Below, one piece after another: positions 28,692 through 38,987 of a stretch of 64,000 nucleotides of DNA. The translations under genes were made by a program, and so were the position numbers. This stretch comes from Leishmania martiniquensis (taxonomy: Eukaryota > Euglenozoa > Kinetoplastea > Trypanosomatida > Trypanosomatidae). Below the pieces are notes generated by a model, which saw only the letters and a program-made list of their open reading frames with translations, was not told the DNA's origin and ran no database searches. Location of the stretch: assembly GCF_017916325.1 (NCBI RefSeq), contig NC_090168.1, positions 174,192 to 238,191 on the forward strand, written 5' to 3'. Each line of letters begins with the position of its first letter. Positions within the stretch are counted from its first letter, which is position 1.

Positions 28692-29717
28692 AAGAGAGAA
28701 GATCCAGTCAAGGGGTGTGCAAGGCAGACACGCGGGCGCGCAGCCGAAGGTGAGTCTTCAAAGGAACTGTGGCACACCTTCACGCGCAAAGTTGGCGTCT
28801 GGCCGTACCCGCGCTGATGCCGACGCCGTAAAAGTTGTCTGACGAAGACTCCACGAGTGCGCCGTGACGGCATCTTCGGCCACCGTCCGCCGCGTGAAGG
28901 CACACCCGCACAAAGGAGAAGAGCGAAACACAACACGCGTTGCGCCGCGGGAGCAGAGCAGGAGGGAGAAAAAAAAGAGGGGTAACGATAAGACACTTTG
29001 ACGGCTCGCCTGCACGGTGGGCGGCTTGCCTCCATGTTCGGTGGCCACGATGGTGACCGCCCGCGCAGCTGGCGGCCCCGGATCACTGCGCGGGGTAGGC
29101 GGTCATGGAAGGAGTGTTACGGCTTGCATGGAACACCGCACGAGGGCATCGATGCCAGCGCGAAACCAAACGCGCGCACGGAGCGGGACACGTACGCAAC
29201 CCTTTTCGCGACGCCGAATGCTTGTGGTACTGCGAGTGCTTCTGCTTCGAAGGCGGCCCTCTCTCTTTCTTTGTATGGGTGTGGGTGGGTGTGGGTGTGC
29301 TGTGCCGGAGAGCTAAGCCGCTGCATTCACGCTTCTCCGCACGGTTTGCACGGCAGTGTCGTGCCCGTGGGCGCGAGGTGAGGCGGCCCACACGGCGCAC
29401 AACACCTCAGGGACGAGAGCGGAGCGGAGAGATGGGTGTGGCCCTGATTTGCGGCGCAGCGGACACACCGTGCGCAAGAGGGAGTGTCCCATAGAGGCCG
29501 CCTTCAGGTGCACGTGCATGCGCCTGCTGGCAAAGGTGCGCGTGTGCTTGTGTGCTTGTAGGTAGATGTGTTGAAACGTGTCTAAGCTTGGATGGCGGTA
29601 ACACACGAGCCGAGGGGGAGGGAGGCATGAGACGCTTCGCGCGTCTTCCTCACCACCGCTCGTTCAGCCTTCGCAGAAGCCCACAGAAACGGAACAAGAG
29701 AGGCCGAACCGCATCGA
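28692..29717. other. Intergenic spacer
   Basis: Includes the 3'UTR of the photolyase gene and the leader of the gene starting at 28691. A purine-rich plus stretch near 28960-28985 gives a pyrimidine tract on the coding strand. No gene recognised. Confidence 0.5.
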
Positions 29718-31403
29718 CTACTTTCCCCGAGACTTGAGGTACGTCTTGTATTTTTCCATGATGGCCTTGGTAGCGGCCTTGCTGTCCACAATCGGCGCGG
29801 GGTACGACGTGGGGTACCGCTCTGCTCCATCTTTCCCCGCCCGCTTCGTCGGGGAGGCAGCAGTTGCCCTGCCCCTCCCCTTCGCGCAGTACTCGTCCCA
29901 CTTGTGCACCACGCTCGGCGGCACCTTCGCCAGCTCCGGCACCCACTTGAAGATGAAGTTGCACTCCGCGTCAAAGCGCTCCGACTGGCGGAAAGCGTTG
30001 AAGGTGCGGAAGTACGGCTGTGCGTCTGCTCCCTGCCCCGAGGACCACAGCCAGCCACCGTTGTTGTTCGCTGCGTCGTAGTCGACCGCGACCGTCGCGA
30101 ACCATCGCTCACACTCGCGCCAGTCGATTCCCAGCACCTTGACGGCGAAGTTGGAGATGACCAAGCGGCAACGGTTGTGGCACCAGCCGGTGGAAGTCAG
30201 ACACCGCACGGCGGCGTCGACGAGGGGTACTCCGGTACGCCCCTCCTTAAATGCCTCGAAGTGTTCGGCCTTCCAGCTCCACGTGTAGTTATCGTACACT
30301 GTCTGGAAAGGTGCGTTCTGCTTCGGTTGTGTCGCCTTCACCGTGTCCGTGCGGCCAATGAACGAGTTCAGCTGGCCTTGCAAGAGTCGTGGGTGCGTGA
30401 AGGCGAGCATCGCGTAGAACTCGCGCCACACAAGCTGACGAGTGAAGGGGTGACCAAGGCCAAGCGCCTGCACGCTGGCGTGCCACACCTCCCGCGTGGA
30501 GACCGTGCCGCACTTCATATGGGGACTGAGGTGCGAGGTGTGCTCGCCCGCGATATCGTCGCGCACATCCGCATAATTCTTCAGCCTCCCCACATATGCC
30601 AGTCGCTTGAGCCCCTCCGTGCGACCTCCACGGTCCTCCACCTGCGGCATGCGCGTGTACAGCCGAGAGGGGCTCACAAGATGACGGTGCAGGCGCTTCT
30701 TCGGCTGCGACGCGAGCATCGCCTGCACCGTCGTCACATTCTCCGGCAGCGGCCGCGGCACGTGACGCGCGTGCTCCGCCGTGAATCGGTTATAGAACGG
30801 CGTGAACACGCTGTATGGCTGATCGGAGTCCTTGACCACCGCGTTGAGGGGGCGCAACGAGTAGTCGTGCGGCCCTGTCACGCACGCGATACCCTGCTTG
30901 CCCGCGTAGTCGCGTAGTAGCTGATCGCGCACGAGGGCAAAGGGGGTGTAGTCCTCGTTGAACCCTATCACCTTCACGTCGTAGCCACTCTCGCGGATGT
31001 GCCTCAAGCACTCCTCGTCGCTGCCGCGCAGGCAGACCAGTCCGCCGTTCAGCTGCTCCGTGCCGTCCAAATCATCGAGGGATTCGCAGAAAAACTGAAA
31101 AAAGGCGTCACCAAAGTAAGAATTTTTCGTCTTGTCGCACTGTGTTGGGTTGAAGAAGAACGCCGGCAGAACCGAAATGGATCGGAGCGCAGCCTCCTCG
31201 CAAAGGGCGTGCAGGCCGGTGTTGTCTGCCACGCGCAGGTCGCGGCGGAAGAGAAACAGCGCCACCTCCTCCCGCTCCAGGCTCGGCCTCTTTTCAGCCG
31301 CCACGGAGCTGGACGGCGGAGAGCGACTACGGCTGCGCTTCATCTTGGGAGCCGCCCAAGCAGAGGCGGACGCACGCCCAAGATATGCCCCACCTCGCTG
31401 CAA
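29718..31403 (-). CDS. PHR: Class I DNA photolyase / cryptochrome family protein
   Basis: 561 residues from 31403; a second start at 31343 (MKRSRSRSPPSSS, 541 residues) is at least as likely and would leave a short basic, possibly nuclear-targeting N-terminus. LFLFRRDLRVADNTGL (49-64) begins the antenna-binding Rossmann domain. The FAD domain shows HTSHLSPHMKCGTVSTREVW (288-307), QLVWREFYAML (323-333), WKAEHFEAFKEGRTGVPLVD (377-396), MRCL-like VRCLTSTGWCHNRCRLV, and DYDAANNNGGWLWSSGQGAD (441-460). This FAD-pocket pattern is that of class I CPD photolyases, which use blue light to split cyclobutane pyrimidine dimers. The Lys/Arg-rich tail may help nuclear localisation. A repair role is more likely than a signalling cryptochrome because no long C-terminal extension is present. 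Confidence 0.93.
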   Translation of the reverse strand: MQRGGAYLGRASASAWAAPKMKRSRSRSPPSSSVAAEKRPSLEREEVALFLFRRDLRVADNTGLHALCEEAALRSISVLPAFFFNPTQCDKTKNSYFGDAFFQFFCESLDDLDGTEQLNGGLVCLRGSDEECLRHIRESGYDVKVIGFNEDYTPFALVRDQLLRDYAGKQGIACVTGPHDYSLRPLNAVVKDSDQPYSVFTPFYNRFTAEHARHVPRPLPENVTTVQAMLASQPKKRLHRHLVSPSRLYTRMPQVEDRGGRTEGLKRLAYVGRLKNYADVRDDIAGEHTSHLSPHMKCGTVSTREVWHASVQALGLGHPFTRQLVWREFYAMLAFTHPRLLQGQLNSFIGRTDTVKATQPKQNAPFQTVYDNYTWSWKAEHFEAFKEGRTGVPLVDAAVRCLTSTGWCHNRCRLVISNFAVKVLGIDWRECERWFATVAVDYDAANNNGGWLWSSGQGADAQPYFRTFNAFRQSERFDAECNFIFKWVPELAKVPPSVVHKWDEYCAKGRGRATAASPTKRAGKDGAERYPTSYPAPIVDSKAATKAIMEKYKTYLKSRGK

Positions 31404-32315
31404 GATTCGACGAGCAAGAGAGACGGACGTCTTCGCGCCGCTACGTGTTGAAAAGGGTGAAGGCTCAAGGCGTGTGTAGCATGCGAAGTTGGAACCGGAG
31501 AGAGGGCAAGCACAATAGCACAGTGGCGTTTTCTCATCCGTGTGAGCTATCCGCTTCTCTCCTCCCGTTCGGCGCCCTCTTTATGAGGCCGAGCGTACGC
31601 TTCGGGGCGGACTTACCGATATGTGTGTGTCTGTCTGTCCGTGTGCGTGTGTGTGCGCGCTGCCGGTGCGCGTGCGAGAATTGTTCGGAGAGAAGAGGAG
31701 AGGGGTAACGAGTGGAAGGGAAAGGCGAAGGAATGCGAGAAGGGACCCGCAGTGGCACAAAGAGCACCTCAGCAAGCCATGGGGGCAATGACGGGGGGAG
31801 GGAGGAAGGAGGGGGGAGACGGAAAAAGGGTGCGCTACTGCCCGCCTCCTATGCAATATCGGTCAAGAATGAGGCCGGGTGGTTCGCCAGACCTCGTCCC
31901 ACGCGAGCAGACCACTCGAATCGCGCGCTTCCCGCACTGCCGGCAGTACGACAATTATGGCCGCGACGCGCGTGCTGCGCAAACAGTGCGCTCCTTCATC
32001 GCCACGTAGAAGCCCTTTTACTGGCTAAAAGCGCCATCAAGCACAGGTTCGCAGGGGCAGGAGGGAAAAAAGGCGGGAGACACCCACCTCCCCACCATCC
32101 GAGGAACACGCGCACAGGTCCGAGCCGAGGCAGCGCACGCGCCGGACAATTCGCGACCACACGGGAGAGCTCTCGAGCTGCACACCAACGGCCTCTGCCC
32201 CATCGGAGGCCTTTCCCTCTCCTTTGAAGCAGCCCCCGACATGCAGATTGTCCACGAAGGCGAATGTAGGGTCACACACACAATGCCCCAGTGGTATCCC
32301 CCCACAACGCCGAAC
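31404..32315. other. Intergenic spacer
   Basis: Purine-rich plus strand at 31683-31835, i.e. pyrimidine-rich coding strand, likely splice signals of the photolyase gene. No gene recognised. Confidence 0.5.
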
Positions 32316-34439
32316 TCACAGGCACCGGTGCAGCAGCCGATGGAGCGGGTATGCAGTGGCCATGATGTCTTCTGCAATCACAGGCGGACCCTCTTCATTG
32401 CCGCGAGCGTCACAGGCGGCGACGTCGCAGTCCTCAGCTGCCGTGTGCACCTCTCCGCAAAACACAGCTGCCAACACGTGAAGGCCCGCAGCATGAGCTC
32501 CTGGTGCCCGCGCTGCCGTTGAAGTAGTAAATGCCGACCCTCTGCCGCCGTGGCTTGTGGAGTGTGCGGTGCGTGCGCGCAGTAGTAGCAGCTGCACCAG
32601 CTCCGCAAAGCTGCCAGACGCCCCGGGAAAGTGTTTGGGGACTCGCACAATACTGGGCGACGATATCATGCGGGCAAACGGTGCAGCTGCGTCATCTTTT
32701 CCGCAAGTGAGCGTGCCCCGCCGATGAGCGCACATCTCTGTGACCCCATGTGCCCATGCCTGCGCATCGGCCCCGTTCTGGGAAGGCAGCAGCAGAACAC
32801 CCAGTGCGGTACTGTATTCCTCCATCACCACGCCCTTGCGTTGCTGTAAAACGCGTAACTGTGGTGTGTCACGGGCGCTTTCGTCACTGTCAGCTGATGT
32901 GAAGTGACTGCGACGCGCATGTCGAGAGCTGCGCAGTTGAGCAGGCGCTGTGGTGAGTTCCAACTCTTGCACCTCCACCAGCGCACCAAACAGCGTGAAC
33001 AAGCGGGCGAGAGCGAGGGGCAGCGCACCTGCACTGTGCGTTGAGGTCGCTAACCCCGATGCCAGCGCTGTAGCGCCGGTGCACTCGAGACGAAGCTGAG
33101 CAACAGTATGCACGCGCTCTGCCACAACGCAACCCGCGAGTGTCCACATCCTCGTAGCAGAAGAGCTAAGAACGCGACGAATGAGCTTCTTGCGCTGGCG
33201 GCGACTCTTGTGCGAGAGTGCGGTGCGGTCGGCAGCGGATATCACCGTTGCGGCCCGGTGCTGGCCAGTCTCTACCTTCGAAGCGGCACCTTCCGCGACC
33301 CCCGCCGCACCGCCTTGCTTTCTGGTCATTTTGGTGCCGCACTGCACACCATTGGCGCTGCGGCGAGCGGCGCGGAGGCGACGAAGGGCACAGCGCTTCT
33401 CTGTGGGGTTGTTCGATCCGAACACCGACGTCAGTGGAGGCGCAATTTCGAGTTCCCCCTGCGTCAGCATTGGCTGGGGCGCCCGCGCAGCCGTAGCGGC
33501 CCCCTCCCTCCCATCCTCTGCCACAGCACCCGAAGCGGGCACTGCATACGCGACAGGTGAGGAAGCAGCCTGAGCAAGAGCGCCCGCCTCGATGCCGGAG
33601 AAGGCTGTGTACCAGTAGCGCCGCAACGCGGCGGCCCGCGTGACCCTGCACGAGAGCCGCTGAATCTTCCGTTTCGTGCACCGCCGTCTCCAGACATCGG
33701 TCCGACTGCGAGAAGCGGTGGCAGCAGTAGACGCCTGAAAGGGAAAATCCTGCCGAGGCAGCTGCTTCTCCTCCGCTCTTCCGCACTTGTGAGTACCCTT
33801 CCCACGGTCGCTGCCAGCGCTTTCGGCAGCGCGGTCCTGCAAGGGTGCGGCGCTGGAGCGACTGCGCTTGCGCTTTTCCACGTACTCCTCCTCCTCCTGA
33901 CGCTTAGCGCGCAGCTCTCCGTAGCGCGAGGTGAGGGTGGCAGAAACGGCCCCCTCCCGCGTGCGCTGTATCGCTCTTGCCGTTGGTACTGCTGGGAGGT
34001 GCGTGTTCGCAGCGGGCACTGCTTTAGCAGAGGTGGACGAGTTCCTCGATTGGCAAGAAGCACTTTGGGGGCTTGAGGACGCCGATGCTGATCGCCCCGA
34101 TGATGTCTGTGACCGTGGAGGAGCATCCGTCTCTAGCCCCCTCCGTCTTTTCTTTGCTCTTTCGCGTGCGGTGGACTCTGCCTTGTGAGTCTGCACCCCC
34201 AGCATGAGTGGATGAAGGCCTCGCTCCACAGCCTCTAATATCTTCGGCGGTGGCGCTGCTGAAGGGAGGAGTCCACGGCGACGGTGAGCCTTCATCAGTC
34301 GCGTATCCTGTGAAGCCGCAACGAAGCCGCGGTGACGCGCGAGGAGGTTGTCCAACACAGTGCCGGCATCCGTGACAAGGTTGTCCAGGCGCTCAGGTGT
34401 TGGCGCAGAGGCCTTCGTTTTTTTTCCCTGGGTGTGCAT
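32316..34439 (-). CDS. Hypothetical low-complexity basic protein
   Basis: 707 residues. The N-terminus has a helical segment RLDNLVTDAGTVLDNLLARH (17-36), then ILEAVERGLHPLMLGVQTHK. Residues 90-330 are dominated by Arg/Ser/Ala with many basic pairs, and RRQRKKLIRRVLSSS (about 420-434) looks like a nuclear or nucleolar targeting patch. The C-terminal part (MWTLAGCVVAERVHTVAQLR, LARLFTLFGALVEVQELELT, then MEEYSTALGVLLLP) is ordered and ends with RLLHRCL. The next gene downstream encodes a Pop1-like protein on the other side (start 38420 is upstream), so two basic, possibly nucleolar proteins are neighbours, but trypanosomatid neighbours rarely share function. No family recognised. Confidence 0.7.
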   Translation of the reverse strand: MHTQGKKTKASAPTPERLDNLVTDAGTVLDNLLARHRGFVAASQDTRLMKAHRRRGLLPSAAPPPKILEAVERGLHPLMLGVQTHKAESTARERAKKRRRGLETDAPPRSQTSSGRSASASSSPQSASCQSRNSSTSAKAVPAANTHLPAVPTARAIQRTREGAVSATLTSRYGELRAKRQEEEEYVEKRKRSRSSAAPLQDRAAESAGSDRGKGTHKCGRAEEKQLPRQDFPFQASTAATASRSRTDVWRRRCTKRKIQRLSCRVTRAAALRRYWYTAFSGIEAGALAQAASSPVAYAVPASGAVAEDGREGAATAARAPQPMLTQGELEIAPPLTSVFGSNNPTEKRCALRRLRAARRSANGVQCGTKMTRKQGGAAGVAEGAASKVETGQHRAATVISAADRTALSHKSRRQRKKLIRRVLSSSATRMWTLAGCVVAERVHTVAQLRLECTGATALASGLATSTHSAGALPLALARLFTLFGALVEVQELELTTAPAQLRSSRHARRSHFTSADSDESARDTPQLRVLQQRKGVVMEEYSTALGVLLLPSQNGADAQAWAHGVTEMCAHRRGTLTCGKDDAAAPFARMISSPSIVRVPKHFPGASGSFAELVQLLLLRARTAHSTSHGGRGSAFTTSTAARAPGAHAAGLHVLAAVFCGEVHTAAEDCDVAACDARGNEEGPPVIAEDIMATAYPLHRLLHRCL

Positions 34440-35258
34440 GCGCGGCTAGGTTGGCCTACAGCTCTCCTCCCCGGTCTTCGCCTCCACGGCCCTTCACGAG
34501 AGGAGCCCCTCCACTCACAGGGTGGCCAGTACGGTGAGGACAAATGTACGCCGCAGCAATGCCCCCTCCCCCCCTGCCAGCGCCTGAGCTCCAAGAAAAA
34601 GCAGGGAAAAAAGAGGAGAGGGTGAACTGACGGTGCAGACACGTGCAGACGCGCAGAGCGCAAGAAATGGGGGACGGAGATGAGTGATATGTAGAGCATA
34701 TGTGGCGCACCAGGCAAGAGTAGGGTGGGAGAGCCATGCGGCAGCATCCGGCACCAGCTCGCACGATCTCCTCATCGGCAGTGACGCTTTTTCCCCCTCG
34801 CAGCCCTCGTCCTCAAGCGGAAAGGCGCAAGCGTGGCGCGTAGTCGAAATGGGTCGGTGTACACACATATACCTGAGTGTGTGTAAGTGCGTGTGTGTGT
34901 GTGTGAGATAGAGAGGTTTTCGCTGTGTGAAAGACTTGGAGCAGCAAAGACGCTGGCAAGCTTCTGGCACGATCGATCACGTCGGCGGTGAAGGGCGCAG
35001 ACGGCCACGTTGCCACGTGCGTGGTTCTTTACCCGCCGCGTCGGCATCCCTTTGCCACACCCGCGCAGAGACCCCTCCTGCGCCTGTAACGGACTGTCGT
35101 GGTGCCATGCAGGGGTCTCTCCTCTCAGCCTTCCCGCCTCTCCACGCACGAGAGAAAAAGCACCAGCATGCGCGGGCCTCTGTGCGCGTGTGCGGACGCA
35201 CTGCCCTCTTCTCCCTCCTCCTCCTCCTCCCTCTGCGGTCACCACCCAGCAGCGCGCG
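34440..35258. other. Intergenic spacer
   Basis: C/T-rich minus strand near 34600-34640 and a (TG)n run at about 34889-34904. No gene recognised. Confidence 0.5.
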
Positions 35259-38200
35259 TTACGCGTACCACTCTATGAGTTGAACCGGCGAGCAGATTAG
35301 AGGATCGTACAGCAGCGTCTCGAGCGCTCGAGCGGCACGCCCCAGTCGAAGGTCCAATGCGCGCTGATGGCGACTGCGGGTTCGCGGTCGCGGCAGATCG
35401 TCTCGCTGGAAAAGTGCGCTGCGGCGAAGAAGATCGTCCGCCACCTCAGGGGGAGCGAGCAAGTAGCCGAGTGCGCGAAAAGAAGCAGCGGCGTCACCAG
35501 CCAGCGCGGCGGCAGTCCATCGATCCCGGGGAGGTGACACAAGCGGCGCGCCTTCGTCCTCGTTGGTGAGAGCAGCCAGCATTGCGCCGCCGCCAGTCTT
35601 CCACGCCGCCTCTGGAAAGCAACACCACACCGGCGCCACCATGCACCCAAACCGCTGCGCAAAGAAGGCGGACGACGACACCACACCGACACGTTCCACG
35701 CATGGTGCGAGCGAAGCGCTGTCCTCGCGCTGCTGTCGCCACCGGCACTGCAGCAGAATCGTTCCGGTGCTGCTGTGCAAGGCGGGGAGCTTGCGATCTG
35801 TGTGCGCCGCCCGAACGAAGACGCGGCACACAGCGTTCGAGACGTTCCCGTAGTATTCCATTATGCGCGAGTACGAAGGAAGCGGCGCAGTCGTCGGTGC
35901 TGCGACGGCAGATGTGCGGTCGGTTGGCGTGCGACTGCGCTTCCTGCTCTGCCTTGTCACCCGAGCCTTGATCGGTGTGGGCCGGCTCCGTTGCCGCTGC
36001 CGCTGCTGCGCCGCTGCCGAAGGGCGGGACAGTCCGTAGTCCATAGGATAAGCAGGGCGGCCTACTAGGTGAAGGAGAGTCGCGCGATCCTCAAAGCCAA
36101 GCGCCCGGCACCGTCCCCGCGCCGCAGCGCCGCTACACGTTGCTTCGGCGGTTGGGGGCGCCATGAGAAGGAGTCCAAAGAAACGCCGAGTTAGCTGGAA
36201 GTGAGCGCGACGCGCCTGCCTTGACTTGAGGCAAACGTGTCGGACGGAAAGGGTGACGGCAGCCCCCTTCGCACCCGCGGATGCGGGTGCAGATTCAGCA
36301 GCCACGCCGCGGATGCGGGTGCGCGAGGTACGACGCCCGCTTGCAGGGCTGCGGACGAGTAGTGCGAGGCGCCACGCGTAGGGCGCTGACCTTTCATCCG
36401 CCGGCTCGCTGCCGCGCTGGTCTCGTATAAACGGCGAGGACAAGCTCGGGAAGGCAACGAGGGATAGGCGCTGTGACTGATGCCCAGGCAGCAAAGCCCG
36501 GTGGGGGCAACCATGCGCGGCAGTCCTTGCCTCTGCAGCCCCCGCGCCGCTGCTCGGCGCGTTCCTTCGGGGCGGAGGTTTGCACAGCTTTCCCTTGCGA
36601 ACGCGCAGGTCACGGCGAGGGTGAGGAGGACGAAGCTGCAGCCGCCGGTAGACCCGGGCGCAGCGCTGGAAGATGCGTTTGAACGTTGACAGCGCCTCAG
36701 GCTCCGAAATGGAGGAAGGCGCAGAGAGCTCGCACCGCCAGTACTCGAACACAGAGGCGTGCACGAGGCTCCGCGCGCATGGGTTCCACAAGGACACCAA
36801 CTGAATGTTAAACTGTGCCATAGCGCGGCGTGTAAAGTGCACTGGCCCTTCACTAAAGAGAAGCACGTCCAGGGCAGTGACCGAGGTGTTGGGGCGCAGC
36901 GAGGCGACCAGCACCACTGGCACCACACGCGTGTGGCGAGAGAGAGTGCTGACAGAGCCGCCGCTCACGTCACCTGCCCGCAGTACAGCATCGCTGAGAC
37001 ACGCTGCACCGGCAGACCACATGTGCCCGTGCACGGCGGTGGCAGGAGCCTGCCGCGTGCGGTGGTGGCGCGCAGTGGGAGAGAGCGCAAAGACGACCCC
37101 AGAGAGTGCGGCGCTCACGTCCTCCGCATCAGGACGCAGTCGCAGCACTTCAATGAGGATGGTCAGCGCAGACCAAGTCGCAGCCGCGGTGTCCTTCAGC
37201 CAATCAGAAACGCAACATTCAGCACCAGAAAAAGGCCACTTACCCCGCGGCGCCAATGCGTAGACGCAGTGGTGTGATAGGTCCGCCAGCATCGTGGCGG
37301 CTGCTGCAGGCGCCGATGACGGCACGCACGCCTTCTCTGGCTGGTCATTCCTCCTATTGCAGCCGCAGAGGAGTCGGCACGATTGAGCCGCCAGCGCGGT
37401 GGTCCAGCGTTGCAAAAAACGCTGATCTTTCCGCGCTGGCTCGCACGGTATGGCAACTCGCGCCGCACATGACGCACGCAGGCGCAAGCGCCTCGCGCGT
37501 CGGGTCTCACAAGGCGCCGTGGAGCTGAACGCGGCGGCGCTGTCATGCGGCGAGGACAATGTTGCGGCTGCCTTTGAGAGCGTCGCACATGCAACGCTGG
37601 GTTGTACCGCAAGAGACACGATACGGTAGTGGAAGCGCTTCACCAGCCGGGAGTGTGATGGAAGCCATTGTGTTACCACCTTGCGTGCTGGAGCTGAATG
37701 CTGCGCCGCGTGTCTCCGGCGCCTGCAGCAGCCACAGAGCCCGATAGGCCGACCGTACTCGAGTGCGAGTTGCCGAGCGAGGTGCCGTCGTCGTGCTAAC
37801 GGCCGCCGGCGGTGCCACAGTCGACGCCGACGACGCAGCCACAGGGACCACTGCGCATGCGACAAGAGGCGCTGATGTGTTCGCTTGATGCGCAATCGCC
37901 GCAGCCGGGCTTGCTGCGAGGGTGTAAGCGCGGAGCTTTCGCTGGCTGCGCGTCGTGCTATGTCGTCAGGAGATCTGAGCTGCGACCCCGGTTCCATCAT
38001 CCAGAGGTAGGTGCGGTCGCGCACCTCTTGCGCTGAGAAGCCCATGGCGCTCTGTGGAGCATCGCTGCGGCTGCCGCTCGACGCGGCGTATGGAAGATGG
38101 CCGGGCACACCGGGGGCATCGCCTTTGTTGGTCTTTCTCGTTTTGCGCTGCAGCCGCGTCTTGGTCTCCTGAAGGACACGCGACACCGGCACATTCGCGG

Positions 38201-38420
38201 ACGCGGGGCGGCGGTACGCTGGCTTCACCGCGGCTGAGCGTACCCAAAGAGGAGAAGAGGCGGAGGCTTCTTCCCGAGTCGAAGCTGCGGGATCCGCTGA
38301 GGAAGTGGGGACCAACAATGTGTGCGGCCTGCCGATCACGTGCGTAGGTGGACGAAACAAAAGGACCGAAAAAGCGGCGACATCTGCTTGGCGCTCGTGG
38401 AACAGGGCGGCAGCGTCCAT
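35259..38420 (-). CDS. Large basic protein with Pop1-like motif (RNase P/MRP subunit candidate)
   Basis: 1053 residues, very rich in Arg. Residues 171-216 form an Arg-dense block (RLRRLRIKRTHQRLL, LRRRRRLWHRRRPLARRRHL). Residues 250-266 read TQWLPSHSRLVKRFHYR, which resembles the family signature of Pop1 proteins (WLETHIWHAKRFHM in human): W-L-x-[ST/E]-H, then K-R-F-H, preceded by the same kind of Arg block. Near the C-terminus FGCMVAPVWCCFPEAAWKTGGG resembles the Gly/Trp-rich POPLD segment (GWGMxxWxP...GxRxGG). Pop1 is the largest protein of RNase MRP and RNase P in yeast and animals and acts in the nucleolus on rRNA and tRNA precursors. The overall match is weak by eye, so the name is inference. 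Confidence 0.5.
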   Translation of the reverse strand: MDAAALFHERQADVAAFSVLLFRPPTHVIGRPHTLLVPTSSADPAASTREEASASSPLWVRSAAVKPAYRRPASANVPVSRVLQETKTRLQRKTRKTNKGDAPGVPGHLPYAASSGSRSDAPQSAMGFSAQEVRDRTYLWMMEPGSQLRSPDDIARRAASESSALTPSQQARLRRLRIKRTHQRLLSHAQWSLWLRRRRRLWHRRRPLARRRHLARQLALEYGRPIGLCGCCRRRRHAAQHSAPARKVVTQWLPSHSRLVKRFHYRIVSLAVQPSVACATLSKAAATLSSPHDSAAAFSSTAPCETRRARRLRLRASCAARVAIPCEPARKDQRFLQRWTTALAAQSCRLLCGCNRRNDQPEKACVPSSAPAAAATMLADLSHHCVYALAPRGKWPFSGAECCVSDWLKDTAAATWSALTILIEVLRLRPDAEDVSAALSGVVFALSPTARHHRTRQAPATAVHGHMWSAGAACLSDAVLRAGDVSGGSVSTLSRHTRVVPVVLVASLRPNTSVTALDVLLFSEGPVHFTRRAMAQFNIQLVSLWNPCARSLVHASVFEYWRCELSAPSSISEPEALSTFKRIFQRCARVYRRLQLRPPHPRRDLRVRKGKLCKPPPRRNAPSSGAGAAEARTAAHGCPHRALLPGHQSQRLSLVAFPSLSSPFIRDQRGSEPADERSAPYAWRLALLVRSPASGRRTSRTRIRGVAAESAPASAGAKGAAVTLSVRHVCLKSRQARRAHFQLTRRFFGLLLMAPPTAEATCSGAAARGRCRALGFEDRATLLHLVGRPAYPMDYGLSRPSAAAQQRQRQRSRPTPIKARVTRQSRKRSRTPTDRTSAVAAPTTAPLPSYSRIMEYYGNVSNAVCRVFVRAAHTDRKLPALHSSTGTILLQCRWRQQREDSASLAPCVERVGVVSSSAFFAQRFGCMVAPVWCCFPEAAWKTGGGAMLAALTNEDEGAPLVSPPRDRWTAAALAGDAAASFRALGYLLAPPEVADDLLRRSALFQRDDLPRPRTRSRHQRALDLRLGRAARALETLLYDPLICSPVQLIEWYA

Positions 38421-38987
38421 ATCTTCTTGAGGCGGACGAATGTGGCTCGCTTGATGGCCGGAGTAGTGAAGAAGTAATGCACAACGAGGGGAGGGAGAGG
38501 GTGGCGGTGAGGCACGTGGAGGGAGATACGAGGGGGGAGGGGGGAAAGAGTAGAGGGGTACGACGGGTTGCGCGCTGGTTGGTGAAGGCTCATCGGCTCG
38601 CTGCGTCTTTTCCGCTCAGATGCAGCCGCCCTCTGCGGCAGTCGCAGCCACCGCGGTAAGACGTTGATGACGGAGAAGAGGGTGCGAAACGCAGGAGTAG
38701 GGGGGAGGGGAACGAGCAATACGCGTCCCCCCTCACCGAACACACAAGTAAACACGCACGCACACATTCCCAGCGCGGCTCGACCACTCCCGTGCACCGC
38801 CAGCACGCACGTCAACGGAAACACACCGTCGAGGGCGAAGAAACCTTTTGCTTGGCTGCGCTGCAGGAGGCAGAGCAGCCCAGAGAAGGGGGAGAGGGGC
38901 GCCACGCAGCGCATACGCGCCGGCGTGTGTGCACGCGCACCCGTCACAAAAGCGTCAGCGGCGTCGCCTCCGCCACTTCCCAAAAAC
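38421..38987. other. Intergenic spacer
   Basis: Purine-rich plus stretch at 38487-38560 gives a strong pyrimidine tract on the coding strand upstream of the Pop1-like start. No gene recognised. Confidence 0.55.

Noticed and set aside
29904..30917. 337-codon plus-strand frame opposite the photolyase gene
   Set aside because: Antisense shadow of a clear photolyase; composition is Arg/Leu/Val-rich without motifs.
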